38,185 nucleotides of DNA from Patescibacteria group bacterium (GTDB taxonomy: Bacteria; Patescibacteriota; Minisyncoccia; UBA6257; GWB1-50-10). This document shows, piece by piece, positions 27,659-36,655 of the stretch. Location: assembly GCA_030017555.1 (NCBI GenBank), contig JASEIC010000006.1:1-38185 (forward strand), read 5' to 3'. The number at the start of each line of letters is the position of its first letter. Position 1 is the first letter of the stretch. A model generated the notes under the pieces. That model ran no database searches. It saw only the letters and a list, made by a program, of their open reading frames with translations, and was not told the origin of the DNA. The translations under genes were made by a program, and so were the position numbers.

Positions 27659-27682
27659 AATAATTAGCAAAATAGCATTAAA

Positions 27683-27853
27683 ATGAAAAAAAGCGTTTCT
27701 CAAAGAATTAAAATAACCAAATCCGGTAAAATATTACATCGAGCAATGGGACTTAGTCATTCTCGCGCAAGCAAAACCGGCATTCAAATGGGAAGAAAAA
27801 AAAGAAAACGCGCATTAAGCATTCATTCTTATACTGTCAAAAAATATTTATAA
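27683..27853 (+). CDS. rpmI: 50S ribosomal protein L35 (bL35)
   Basis: Not in the ORF track (56 aa): MKKSVSQRIKITKSGKILHRAMGLSHSRASKTGIQMGRKKRKRALSIHSYTVKKYL, between infC and rplT. Confidence 0.9.
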   Translation: MKKSVSQRIKITKSGKILHRAMGLSHSRASKTGIQMGRKKRKRALSIHSYTVKKYL

Positions 27854-27991
27854 AGCATGCCAGGCAGTGAAAATTCGATTGTTGCTATGGCAACAATTGG
27901 AAGCACTACTTGGAATAATAAATTGAATAAAAATAAATTATTTAATCTAAAAAGTCGGAACTAAAAATTAATCGAATTTCTACTACCTGGT

Positions 27992-28336
27992 ATGACCAGA
28001 GTAAAAAGAGGTAAAACAGCTCATAAAAAGCGAGAAAAATTATTGCGCCGCACAAAAGGCTATCGCTGGGGCCGTAAATCCAAAGAACGCGCCGCCAAAG
28101 AAGCATTACTTCATTCATTAAGCCGCAAGTTTAAAGGACGCAAAGAAAAAAAACGTAATTTCCGCGCACTTTGGAATGTTCAAATAAACGCGGCTTTAAG
28201 AGAAAATAATTCCACTTACAGCAGATTCATTAGCGCCTTGAAGAAAAAAAACGTAAAACTTGATCGCAAAATATTGGCTGAAATCGCAAAAACCGAACCA
28301 GAAGTATTTAAAAAAATAATTGAATTTGTAAAATAG
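27992..28336 (+). CDS. rplT: 50S ribosomal protein L20
   Basis: TRVKRGKTAHKKREKLLRRTKGYRWGRKSKERAAKEALLHSLSRKFKGRKEKKRNFRALWNVQINAALRENNSTYSRFI. Confidence 0.97.
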   Translation: MTRVKRGKTAHKKREKLLRRTKGYRWGRKSKERAAKEALLHSLSRKFKGRKEKKRNFRALWNVQINAALRENNSTYSRFISALKKKNVKLDRKILAEIAKTEPEVFKKIIEFVK

Positions 28337-28372
28337 AAAAATCAGTCCGTAAGCTTACGGACTGATTTTTTA
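28337..28372 (+). terminator. Intrinsic terminator after rplT
   Basis: AAAAATCAGTCCGTAAGCTTACGGACTGATTTTT. Confidence 0.88.
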
Positions 28373-28382
28373 TTAAATTATT

Positions 28383-28436
28383 GATTGTGGATAACTTAAG
28401 CTTTAAAACTGCCACTAAAATGTTATTATATTAATA
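28383..28436 (+). repeat. 54-bp direct repeat, copy 1 (promoter-like)
   Basis: GATTGTGGATAACTTAAGCTTTAAAACTGCCACTAAAATGTTATTATATTAATA; identical to 28495-28548. Confidence 0.97.
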
Positions 28437-28465
28437 AGGTAGCTCGCAAAGCTACCTTATTTTTA
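28435..28465 (+). terminator. Hairpin plus T-rich tract immediately after repeat copy 1
   Basis: AAGGTAGCT-cgca-AAGCTACCTTATTTTTATT. Confidence 0.7.
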
Positions 28466-28494
28466 TTAAAAACAATTGATGTAAAAAGAAATTG

Positions 28495-28548
28495 GATTGT
28501 GGATAACTTAAGCTTTAAAACTGCCACTAAAATGTTATTATATTAATA
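28495..28548 (+). repeat. 54-bp direct repeat, copy 2 (promoter-like)
   Basis: Identical to 28383-28436. Confidence 0.97.
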
Positions 28549-28704
28549 TCCGCTTCCCTAATAATACTAGTAAAGGACGGGGAACTCGGATTCGTAGCAC
28601 ATTTACATATTTCATCATCAGCGATGTAAGTCGCATTACCGCAGCTTATACGCTGCGTTTGTTATGAGGGTGGTTACATATTATAAGTGCCACCCTCTTT
28701 TTTT
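28549..28704 (+). ncRNA. Candidate small non-coding RNA with terminator
   Basis: Follows promoter-like repeat copy 2; hairpins GCGA/TCGC and CGCAGC-ttatac-GCTGCG; terminator GAGGGTGG...CCACCCTCTTTTTTT (28666-28704); no ORF. Confidence 0.55.
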
Positions 28705-29365
28705 AAATCAGGTCTTTTAAAATATTTTTGATTTCTTCTTTATTTGTAGACCAGATGATTTTGCCTTTCTCGAAAATGCGCGCCGACCCGTCTTCTTCTG
28801 AAAACACTAAAACAGTAGTATTTTTAAGACGGAACGAAGCGGCAATAGCCACAAGATGCCTTGTATGTACTTTTTTCTCAAATCCAAAAGCCGCCGACAA
28901 ATCCTCAACTCTCGAAGGATGAATTATTCTAACCAACTCTTTTGGTTTTGTATTTTCCAAATAAACGCCACTCGCTAAAATATGTCCATCCTTACTTATT
29001 AAAATTGCTCCGTCAAAATCAATGGTTTTCTTAATGGCTTCACAAGTTTCTTTGAATGATTTTTGCTTAATATCAAAATGGTGCTCTTTGAAAATATTCT
29101 GGGTAACATCGAGAATGGCTGAATAATTTTCGTTCCATTCCCGACGCCAACCCAAAACAATAATAAGCCCGAATGGTTTTTTTATTTCTCTTTTTAGTTC
29201 CAAAATAACTTTGTAAAGCTTTAACTTTAATTCTGGACTCGCGCCCATTTTTCTTATCGCTAAAATAGTAGCGAGATTATCACGCTCATATTTAGAAAAC
29301 AAATCAATCTTTTTTATTAATTTTTCGAATTTAGTAAAGTTTATTTTAAATTTATTTTTAAACAT
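28703..29365 (-). CDS. DAC (DisA_N) domain protein, putative diadenylate cyclase
   Basis: FDGAILISKDGHILASGVYLEN and VHTRHLVAIAASFRLKNTTVLVFSEEDGSARIFEKGKI match the DGA and T(R)HR-type regions of DAC domains. Confidence 0.75.
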   Translation of the reverse strand: MFKNKFKINFTKFEKLIKKIDLFSKYERDNLATILAIRKMGASPELKLKLYKVILELKREIKKPFGLIIVLGWRREWNENYSAILDVTQNIFKEHHFDIKQKSFKETCEAIKKTIDFDGAILISKDGHILASGVYLENTKPKELVRIIHPSRVEDLSAAFGFEKKVHTRHLVAIAASFRLKNTTVLVFSEEDGSARIFEKGKIIWSTNKEEIKNILKDLI

Positions 29366-29374
29366 TTTAAAATT

Positions 29375-31102
29375 TCAGTTTTTTAAAAATTTCAGCATTT
29401 TTTCAACTGGCCAAGCATTAATAACGTCTTCTCGAGTTGCCCAGCCCCGCCGTGCTTCGGCAACACCACATTCTAAATAAGAAAGATGATTTATTGAATG
29501 AGCATCAGAATCAACGGCAATTTTTACTTCGTTTTCAATACACTTTTTTATATATTCGTCTTTTAAATCAAGTCGGTCAGGAAAAGCGTCGACTTCCAAA
29601 ACCGTACCCGTTTCTTTTGCGGCTTTTATTATCTCGTCAACGTCAATTTTATAAGCTTCTCTTCTTTGAATAATTCGCCCGGTTGGATGAAATAATATAT
29701 CAATGTGGGGATTCTCTATAGCTTTTTTAATTCGCTTAGTTTGTTCTTTTTTATCAAGTTTAAAATAAGAGTGAACCGAAACACCCACTACATCTAATTT
29801 TGACAAAGCCCAGTCAGACAAATCTAAAGTTCCATCTTTTAAAATGTCGCATTCAGTACCTTTCAAAACCTTAAATTTAATATGTTTTTTTTCTAATTTT
29901 TTATTAATTCTATCAATTTCTTTTCCTTGCTCAATCAATTTTTTCTCATCTAAACCGTGAGTCATAGCTAAACGCTTTGTATGATCGGTAACGGCAATAT
30001 ATTCCAAACCCGCTTTCATCGCCGCATCAACTATTTCTTCTATTGAGTTTACGCCATCAGTCCAATTTGTCTGAATCTGTAAATCGCCTTTTATATCACT
30101 GTATCCAATAAGTTTTGGCAGTCTTTTTTTCTTAGCTAATTCTATCTCACCAAAATTTTCGCGCATTTCCGGTTCGATATATTCCATACCTAACGCGCGA
30201 TAAAGTTCTTCTTCGTCTTTTCCGGCAACTTGTTTCTTGCCTTTAAACAAACCATACTCACTAAGTTTTAGTCCTTTTTCTCGAGCAATTTTGCGAAGTT
30301 CAATGTTATGATCTTTAGAACCAGTAAAATAATTAAGCGCGGCGCCAAAAGACTTCTCTGCCACCACCCTTAAATCCACGTCTAAACCGCTTTGCAATTT
30401 TATGGCTGACTTGGTGTCGCCGCGAGCATAAACGCGAGCCACTTCTTTCATCCCCACAAAATAATCCATGATTGGTTTTGAATTCTTTGAAATGACAAGA
30501 ATGTCAACATCGCCAATTGTTTCCTTCCGACGCCTAACTGAACCGGCAACAACTATTTTTTCAACTTCTTTTAATTTCTTTAATCTCTCTTCAATAACCC
30601 TTACCTGCGGCATGATAAAACCAAGTACAAACCTGCCACCAGAGCGTTTAACAAACTCTATGCCGCGCAAAATGTTTTCTTCAGATTTTTCGCCAAAACC
30701 TTCCAACTTTCGTATATCACCTCGCTTAACCGCTTTTTCAAGATCATTAAGATTTTTAATACCTAATTCTTTATAAAGCTTCAGAATACTCTTGGACCCC
30801 AAGCCTTCAATACCATTAAAAGAACTTAAATCAATGGGTTTTTTCTCTTTTAATTTTTCATAATAAGAAAGATGGTCGGTTTTGATAAGTTCTTCTATTT
30901 TTTCGGCAATAGAAGCGCCAACGCCAGGAATTTCTTGAAGCGCTTTCAGACCGCCACGTTTATAAATATCAGCCGTTTCTTCTTCTAAACCATCAATAAC
31001 GTCAGCAACTTTCTCATAAGCGCGTGGTTTGAACGATTCATTATCCATTTCAAGATAAACTGCAATTTCGTGCAAAATTTTTGCAATTTCCCGATTAGTC
31101 AT
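29375..31102 (-). CDS. polX: DNA polymerase/3'-5' exonuclease PolX
   Basis: N-terminal HhH/8-kDa domain, pol-beta nucleotidyltransferase (AGSVRRRKETIGDVDILV), C-terminal PHP domain (GDLQIQTNWTDGVNSIEEIV, VTDHTK, VDSDAHS). Confidence 0.96.
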   Translation of the reverse strand: MTNREIAKILHEIAVYLEMDNESFKPRAYEKVADVIDGLEEETADIYKRGGLKALQEIPGVGASIAEKIEELIKTDHLSYYEKLKEKKPIDLSSFNGIEGLGSKSILKLYKELGIKNLNDLEKAVKRGDIRKLEGFGEKSEENILRGIEFVKRSGGRFVLGFIMPQVRVIEERLKKLKEVEKIVVAGSVRRRKETIGDVDILVISKNSKPIMDYFVGMKEVARVYARGDTKSAIKLQSGLDVDLRVVAEKSFGAALNYFTGSKDHNIELRKIAREKGLKLSEYGLFKGKKQVAGKDEEELYRALGMEYIEPEMRENFGEIELAKKKRLPKLIGYSDIKGDLQIQTNWTDGVNSIEEIVDAAMKAGLEYIAVTDHTKRLAMTHGLDEKKLIEQGKEIDRINKKLEKKHIKFKVLKGTECDILKDGTLDLSDWALSKLDVVGVSVHSYFKLDKKEQTKRIKKAIENPHIDILFHPTGRIIQRREAYKIDVDEIIKAAKETGTVLEVDAFPDRLDLKDEYIKKCIENEVKIAVDSDAHSINHLSYLECGVAEARRGWATREDVINAWPVEKMLKFLKN

Positions 31103-31144
31103 ACAAAAAACCAATATCCATTGTCTTAATCGTCCTATAAAATT

Positions 31145-31816
31145 TTATCTATTGATGTTTTGTGGCGTATGATCACGCATCACATTTTCTTCTGAAATCG
31201 GTTTTGGTAAAATCAAATTTGGAACAGATAATAAAATCACGGCACTGGTAAAAGCAAGAATACTCGCAAGTATAAAAACTGCCGGGAAACCAATAAGCGT
31301 AGCTAAGCCACCGCCCAAAATTGCCGTAATACCGGACGCCAACCCCAAAGTAGTGCTGTCTAACGACCAATCGAACGCATAATGCTCTTTATCAAGATGG
31401 CGAGAAAACAAACCCGACCAAGAAGGAATATAAATCCCAAAAGCAACCCCTTGAAGAAAAGCAACGGCAAAAAGGCTTAATGGTTTTTGAACCAATAAAT
31501 ACGCCATTGCAACAAACCCAACTAATACAAAACTAAGAATAAGAGCGGAAAAATCGTCTTTTTCTCCTTTATTTTTGTCAAGAAAAACCGCCACTGGAAT
31601 CTGCGTTATTGATTTAACTATCCAATAGATTCCCGTGGCAAGCCCTATTGTAACCAAGTTAGCGCCTTCGATCCGTTCAAGAATAAAAACCGCAAATATT
31701 GGCCCGATAAGTCCCCAACCGCCAAAAAGAAAAAGATCGCCAATAATCAAAAAACGGATTATTCGATTTACTTTCAAATTTTTAAAATCGAAATTTAAAT
31801 TAACTTTTATTCGCAT
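31145..31816 (-). CDS. MFS transporter-like membrane protein (short, about half-length)
   Basis: 223 aa with about six TM segments; FAVFILERIEGANLVTIGLATGIYWIVKSITQIPVAVFLDK. Confidence 0.75.
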   Translation of the reverse strand: MRIKVNLNFDFKNLKVNRIIRFLIIGDLFLFGGWGLIGPIFAVFILERIEGANLVTIGLATGIYWIVKSITQIPVAVFLDKNKGEKDDFSALILSFVLVGFVAMAYLLVQKPLSLFAVAFLQGVAFGIYIPSWSGLFSRHLDKEHYAFDWSLDSTTLGLASGITAILGGGLATLIGFPAVFILASILAFTSAVILLSVPNLILPKPISEENVMRDHTPQNINR

Positions 31817-31822
31817 AAAATT

Positions 31823-34336
31823 TTAGGACTTTTTCTTAAATTCGAAGCGACCTTTCTCATACGAAAAATTAATGATATTTCCACGTTCTATTTCTTTACG
31901 CAATATCTTTTCAGCCAAAATCCCCCGCACTTGTTCGGAAATAACTTGCCGTAATGGCCTGGCGCCAAACACCGGACTATATCCAAGTTCGGCAATTTTC
32001 TTAATAGCGCTTTTATCGGCAACAAACTCAATACCGTGAGTTTCCCGCAGAGTTTCGTTAATTTCTTTCAGTAATAAACCGGCAATTAAATTGATTTCGT
32101 CGACATTCAAATCGCGAAAAACAATAGTACTTGAAAAACGATTGATAAGTTCCGGTTTAAAGTAATTAGTGAGTTTCTTTTTTATTTCCTCGGCGATTTC
32201 CTCAGCTGTTTTTCCTTTTTCAATTTCTTCTTTGATAAATTGGGAATTGGCGTTTGAAGTTGCGATAATTATCGTGTTTTCAAAATTTACCGTGCGCCCC
32301 AAACTGTCAGTAAGCCGCCCATCATCAAAAACTTGTAGGAATAAATTTAAAATATCGGGATGGGCTTTTTCAAATTCATCAAGCAAGACCAAACCGTAAG
32401 GCGTTTGCAACACCGCATCAGTCAAAGCACCGGTCCGCTCTCCGTCAGGCGTACCAATAAAACGGAAAATACTTTGCTTATCCTGATATTCCGACATATC
32501 AAAACGAAGCATTAATTCTTTAGAACCAAATTGAACTTTAGTTAAAATTTTAGCCAATTCTGTTTTACCGACACCGGTTGGTCCTACAAATAAAAATGCC
32601 GCAATTGGTCCGCCTTTTCTGGAAAGTCCGCTTCGATATTCTCTTAAAGCTCCGGCAACCGCCTTCACCGCTGATTCTTGATTAATAAGTCTTTCATGAA
32701 TAATCGATTCTAAATTCAATAATTTTTCTGTTTCGGCAATATCGGCTTTTTGAATCGGAATTTTACTTTTTTCTTCAGCAACTTGAATTACGGTATTTTC
32801 TTCAAGGGTTTTTAACCCTTCTTGTTTGGCTCGCGCAAAAGCTTGTTTTAAAAGATCCAAAGCGCTTCCTGGTAAAACCTTGTCTCTGAAATATCGATGA
32901 GCGATTTGAACCGCTTTTTTTATCGCTCGAAACGTCACTAAAACGCCGAACTCACGTTCAAGCATCAGTCCGTTATAAACCAAAAAACGCACTGTTTCGT
33001 CTTCGCTTATTTCTTCAATATTCACGACTTCAAATTGCTCCAAAAAATCTGAGCGCGGCTCAACATATTGTTTAAACTCACGCGGATATGTCTCGCCAAT
33101 TACAGGAATTGACTCGCTTTTTATAATTGGCAAAAGAAGGTCAACAGCATTCAATGTCCGAGTCTGACTAGTGCGAAAAAGATCATGAATATTAGGTATA
33201 AAAAGTACGATATTGCCGGCTTGAATTATTTCTTCTGCGACAGACTGAATTCTGCCGGCAAGAACTTCCGATGTAGCATTAGCTACAAGCGATCCAATAT
33301 CCAAAGAAATCAATCGTTTGTCAAAAAGCACGGAAGGCACCCGATCTTTAGTCATTTCAAACGCTAAATGCGCGATAATTGCGGTTTTTCCGATGCCGGC
33401 ATCGCCAACCAAAATTGCGTTTGGTTTACCGGGCCGAGAAATAATATTCAAAAGTTGATCAAATTCTCTTTTATGGCCGATAAGGAAGCCTATTTGTTCA
33501 GCGCGCGCAAGATCAGTCAAATCAGTACTAAATTGATCGAGAAATCGCGTAGGCCGGGCAGTCCAGGCGCGGTTCATTATCCTGTGGCGCAAAAATTTCG
33601 GTCGATTGGCAAATCCTCCCAAAACTGCCGGCAAATGGCGCAAACCAGCAAGTTTTTTACGCCAACGGCCAAAAATTACTGTTTCCTGAATATCAACGGT
33701 CGCTAATTCAAAAGTTTCAAAAAGTTTAGCGATAACACTGTTCTTTACCGTAGTTAGAGCAACAAAAAGATTTCTCGGCTCAATAAATTTCTCGGCAGTA
33801 TTTACCGCATTTTCATAAGCAATTATTACTAAATTTTCAACGCTTAAAAGAATCTCTTCAGAGTTAATTGTTTCTTTTTTTTGAGAGTCGTCAAACGGCT
33901 GTTTTAAATATTCATCGATTTTTTGAGAAAACTCCTTCGGATTAATGTTTAAACGGCGTAAGGCTTCTCCAATATCACTTTGACTGGCTAAAAATTTAGC
34001 CATAATAAGATAAAAATCCTGCCGAGTGGCGCGAGATTTTCTAAAGGAATAATTTAAAACCTTGTAGGCGGCCGGTGTTACGACTTGAGCTAAATTTACT
34101 TTATGTCCTTTAAGTTCTAAGAGACGCTTTTCTGCTTCGCCCATATGGATAACTCGATCAATTAAAAATAAAGCAAATAAAAAACCGAGCCAACGCATAG
34201 AAAAAGTTTCGCTTAAAAAAAGAAAAAGGGTTGTAACCGAAAGTAAAACATAAGAAGAATAAACAATTAATCGTACAAAAAATTCGCCGGGCGTAGAAAA
34301 TAATAATTTTGGTTCTTTGTAAAAAAGGGTCTGCAT
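31823..34336 (-). CDS. Membrane-anchored Clp/Hsp100-type AAA+ ATPase
   Basis: Two N-terminal TM segments, ClpN-like region, D1 Walker A GDAGIGKT, D2 Walker A GPTGVGKT, D2 Walker B GLVLLDEFEKAHPD, C-terminal ClpB_D2-small domain. Confidence 0.9.
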   Translation of the reverse strand: MQTLFYKEPKLLFSTPGEFFVRLIVYSSYVLLSVTTLFLFLSETFSMRWLGFLFALFLIDRVIHMGEAEKRLLELKGHKVNLAQVVTPAAYKVLNYSFRKSRATRQDFYLIMAKFLASQSDIGEALRRLNINPKEFSQKIDEYLKQPFDDSQKKETINSEEILLSVENLVIIAYENAVNTAEKFIEPRNLFVALTTVKNSVIAKLFETFELATVDIQETVIFGRWRKKLAGLRHLPAVLGGFANRPKFLRHRIMNRAWTARPTRFLDQFSTDLTDLARAEQIGFLIGHKREFDQLLNIISRPGKPNAILVGDAGIGKTAIIAHLAFEMTKDRVPSVLFDKRLISLDIGSLVANATSEVLAGRIQSVAEEIIQAGNIVLFIPNIHDLFRTSQTRTLNAVDLLLPIIKSESIPVIGETYPREFKQYVEPRSDFLEQFEVVNIEEISEDETVRFLVYNGLMLEREFGVLVTFRAIKKAVQIAHRYFRDKVLPGSALDLLKQAFARAKQEGLKTLEENTVIQVAEEKSKIPIQKADIAETEKLLNLESIIHERLINQESAVKAVAGALREYRSGLSRKGGPIAAFLFVGPTGVGKTELAKILTKVQFGSKELMLRFDMSEYQDKQSIFRFIGTPDGERTGALTDAVLQTPYGLVLLDEFEKAHPDILNLFLQVFDDGRLTDSLGRTVNFENTIIIATSNANSQFIKEEIEKGKTAEEIAEEIKKKLTNYFKPELINRFSSTIVFRDLNVDEINLIAGLLLKEINETLRETHGIEFVADKSAIKKIAELGYSPVFGARPLRQVISEQVRGILAEKILRKEIERGNIINFSYEKGRFEFKKKS

Positions 34337-34348
34337 GATTTTTCGTTA

Positions 34349-34693
34349 TTAAAAAAACACTCGGCTCAATATATAAATTGGCGCAACAAGCCAAATAATA
34401 TAAAATCCAATGGCAATAGTAAAAACAATTAAATAAATAAAACTACTGACCAAGAGCCGGCCTAGCCTAAAACCAAATCCTAAAATATAGCCCAAAATCG
34501 TATAATCTTTATAAAGAGGTTCAAGAAGATGCTTAAGAGTAATGCGCCATGCTAAAAAATAATCAAGCTCTTTTAATTGATCCATTACAAAATTAAAATA
34601 AATCCGCATACTTTTTACGTACCAATGCCTGAAAAACTGAATAATCCTGTAAAAAAGCTTTTCAACTAAATAAACTAAAGCGTTATTCGTCAT
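34349..34693 (-). CDS. Small membrane protein in operon with the Clp-like ATPase
   Basis: 114 aa; GYILGFGFRLGRLLVSSFIYLIVFTIAIGFYIIWLVAPIYIL; 12 nt upstream of the Clp-like gene. Confidence 0.65.
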   Translation of the reverse strand: MTNNALVYLVEKLFYRIIQFFRHWYVKSMRIYFNFVMDQLKELDYFLAWRITLKHLLEPLYKDYTILGYILGFGFRLGRLLVSSFIYLIVFTIAIGFYIIWLVAPIYILSRVFF

Positions 34694-34731
34694 CCTATTT
34701 ATTATACCGCAAATTCTCTAATCTAAACAAA

Positions 34732-34759
34732 ACCCCTCCTAAATCCTTAGATTGGAGGG
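34732..34759 (-). terminator. Terminator-like hairpin downstream of the 34780-35007 ORF
   Basis: Complementary CCCTCC and GGAGGG arms; T-rich on the minus strand. Confidence 0.5.
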
Positions 34760-34779
34760 ATTAAAAAAATCTACAAACT

Positions 34780-35007
34780 TTATTTTTTTGAACGTTTTTC
34801 AGCAACTATTTGCGGCATTTGATTCCTAATCGGCGAATGCTTTTCAGGCATTATTCTTCTTTGCATTAAAGACTTACACACAAGCGGTACAACACATCTT
34901 AATTTTCGTTGATTCTTATAAACCTGCCGGCGCAAAAATCTTTTATTTGGAAAAAAACTATATGAATCTAAAAAATCAATGTAAATACCGAACACGTTAA
35001 TCCGCAT
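34780..35007 (-). CDS. Small basic hypothetical protein
   Basis: 75 aa, Arg/Lys-rich, followed by a terminator-like hairpin; no family recognised. Confidence 0.4.
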   Translation of the reverse strand: MRINVFGIYIDFLDSYSFFPNKRFLRRQVYKNQRKLRCVVPLVCKSLMQRRIMPEKHSPIRNQMPQIVAEKRSKK

Positions 35008-35097
35008 ATATTCTCCTTTAAAAGGGCATTTATAAATAAACCAATTAATTTGGCAAGAATAACATTAACTTACCGAAGTCGTTTTAGTCAAGCTTAA

Positions 35098-36381
35098 TTA
35101 AAACAGTCCTTTTTGGGCTTCTAATTCTTTTCTTTCTTGTTCTTCAAATATTTTTATCTTGCCGTATTCGCCGTCATAACCCGGCTCAATATGAACCTTG
35201 CCTTGTCGCATCCTTATTACTCCTTCGGCAATAATGGGTATTAATCCCGACCGCAAATCTTTTTCCGTTGCATTAATCAAAATATTAAATTCAGAACCAA
35301 ATTGTTCAATGGCATTTTCATATTCAATCCAAACGCTTTTTGAAGCCTTGCCCACCCCCAAGCTTTCACCAATCACTTCATCAAAAGGCACAAAATTATA
35401 AAACGGTTTTGCCCATACTGGTTTAAATCCTTGCGGCCGCTTGGGATCAGCAAGCTCATCAATCCGCGCCATTACCCCGACTGTTACCGGCTTGCCGCAA
35501 TTTGGACAAATTCCTTTATGCTTTTTTGTTTGTTCCGGCGCCCAAACAACCTTACACTCCTTGTGCCCGTCATAATGATATCTGCCTTCTTCCGGGAAAA
35601 ATTCAATCGTACCCGCCAATTCTTTTCCTTTTTTGTCTTTTAACGCACTCATAATTCCTTGATAAGACAAATCCGTATCAAAAATAGTTGCTTCCCGACC
35701 AATTCGAATTAAAGAATGAGAATCAGAACTTGAAATTATGGTTTTGTCATCCAAAAAAGGAATGCGCCAGTTCATTGGCGGATCAGAAGAAAGCCCTGTT
35801 TCTATGGCAAATATTTGCGGTGTCAGTTCGTCAAAACATTCGTGAAGCGAATTAAACCCTGATTTTGAACCAAAAACACCGAACCAGGGCGTCCAAACAT
35901 GAGCCGGAATAAGAACGCAATCAGGCGACGCTGTTAGTAAAACCTTAAACAATTCTTTTGAATCAATGCCAATAATGGGCCGGCCGTCTGATTTAATATT
36001 GCCGATCCAGCCAAGTTGAGCATTTATTTTTTCCGCGATTTCAATTGAAGGCGCGTAAATCAAATGATGCACTCTTCGCCCCCTGCTATTTTTTGTATAA
36101 ACACAGCTTATTTCTCCTGATAAAATAAATCTCGTGTCCCGTGGATTGTGCACGCCATTACTTTTCAAAACATATTTCTCTTTAATTTGATAAAGTCCGG
36201 GCTCGGCCGGCTCTAATTTTTCTTTAATGTCTTTAAACCACGCGGGGTGAGTAAAGTCCCCGGTGCCCAAAACTTTAATGCCCTTTTTCGTAGCCCAAAG
36301 CGCTAAGTTTTCTAAAACCATTTGCGGACTTACGGCTCGCGCATATTTTGAATGGATTTCAATATCAGCAATAAATTTCAT
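35098..36381 (-). CDS. PHP-domain protein, endonuclease Q-like
   Basis: MKFIADIEIHSKYARAVSPQMVLENLALWA, LGTGDFTHPAWF, LSGEISCVY, PAHVWTPWFGVFGSKSGFNSLHECF, SSSDSHSL, zinc-ribbon CPNCGKPVTVGVMARIDELAD. Confidence 0.88.
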   Translation of the reverse strand: MKFIADIEIHSKYARAVSPQMVLENLALWATKKGIKVLGTGDFTHPAWFKDIKEKLEPAEPGLYQIKEKYVLKSNGVHNPRDTRFILSGEISCVYTKNSRGRRVHHLIYAPSIEIAEKINAQLGWIGNIKSDGRPIIGIDSKELFKVLLTASPDCVLIPAHVWTPWFGVFGSKSGFNSLHECFDELTPQIFAIETGLSSDPPMNWRIPFLDDKTIISSSDSHSLIRIGREATIFDTDLSYQGIMSALKDKKGKELAGTIEFFPEEGRYHYDGHKECKVVWAPEQTKKHKGICPNCGKPVTVGVMARIDELADPKRPQGFKPVWAKPFYNFVPFDEVIGESLGVGKASKSVWIEYENAIEQFGSEFNILINATEKDLRSGLIPIIAEGVIRMRQGKVHIEPGYDGEYGKIKIFEEQERKELEAQKGLF

Positions 36382-36448
36382 ATATTTAATGCTAACACTT
36401 TAAAAATAAGTCACAAAATTATCCACAACTCTTTATTTTTAACTTTGA

Positions 36449-36650
36449 TATAATATAAATACAAAAGAAAACCGCCTCATTTTTATCGCAAATAAGACGG
36501 TTGCGGCCAGCTTCTTGGTGTACCGATCGATTACAGAAGTTTGTATTGTGTTAGGGATTGTTTTGCCTGACTGGAAACACAAATTATGAAATCTTGCCGA
36601 TGCTAGAAACGTGGCCTCTCCCTAAAGAGCGTATCGGGAAATTGTTTTTA
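36449..36650 (+). ncRNA. Candidate intergenic structured RNA (weak)
   Basis: TATAAT at 36449-36454; hairpin AACCG...CGGTT; CCGAT...ATCGG enclosing CTCTccctaaAGAG followed by a T-rich stretch. Confidence 0.3.
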
Positions 36651-36655
36651 ATAAC

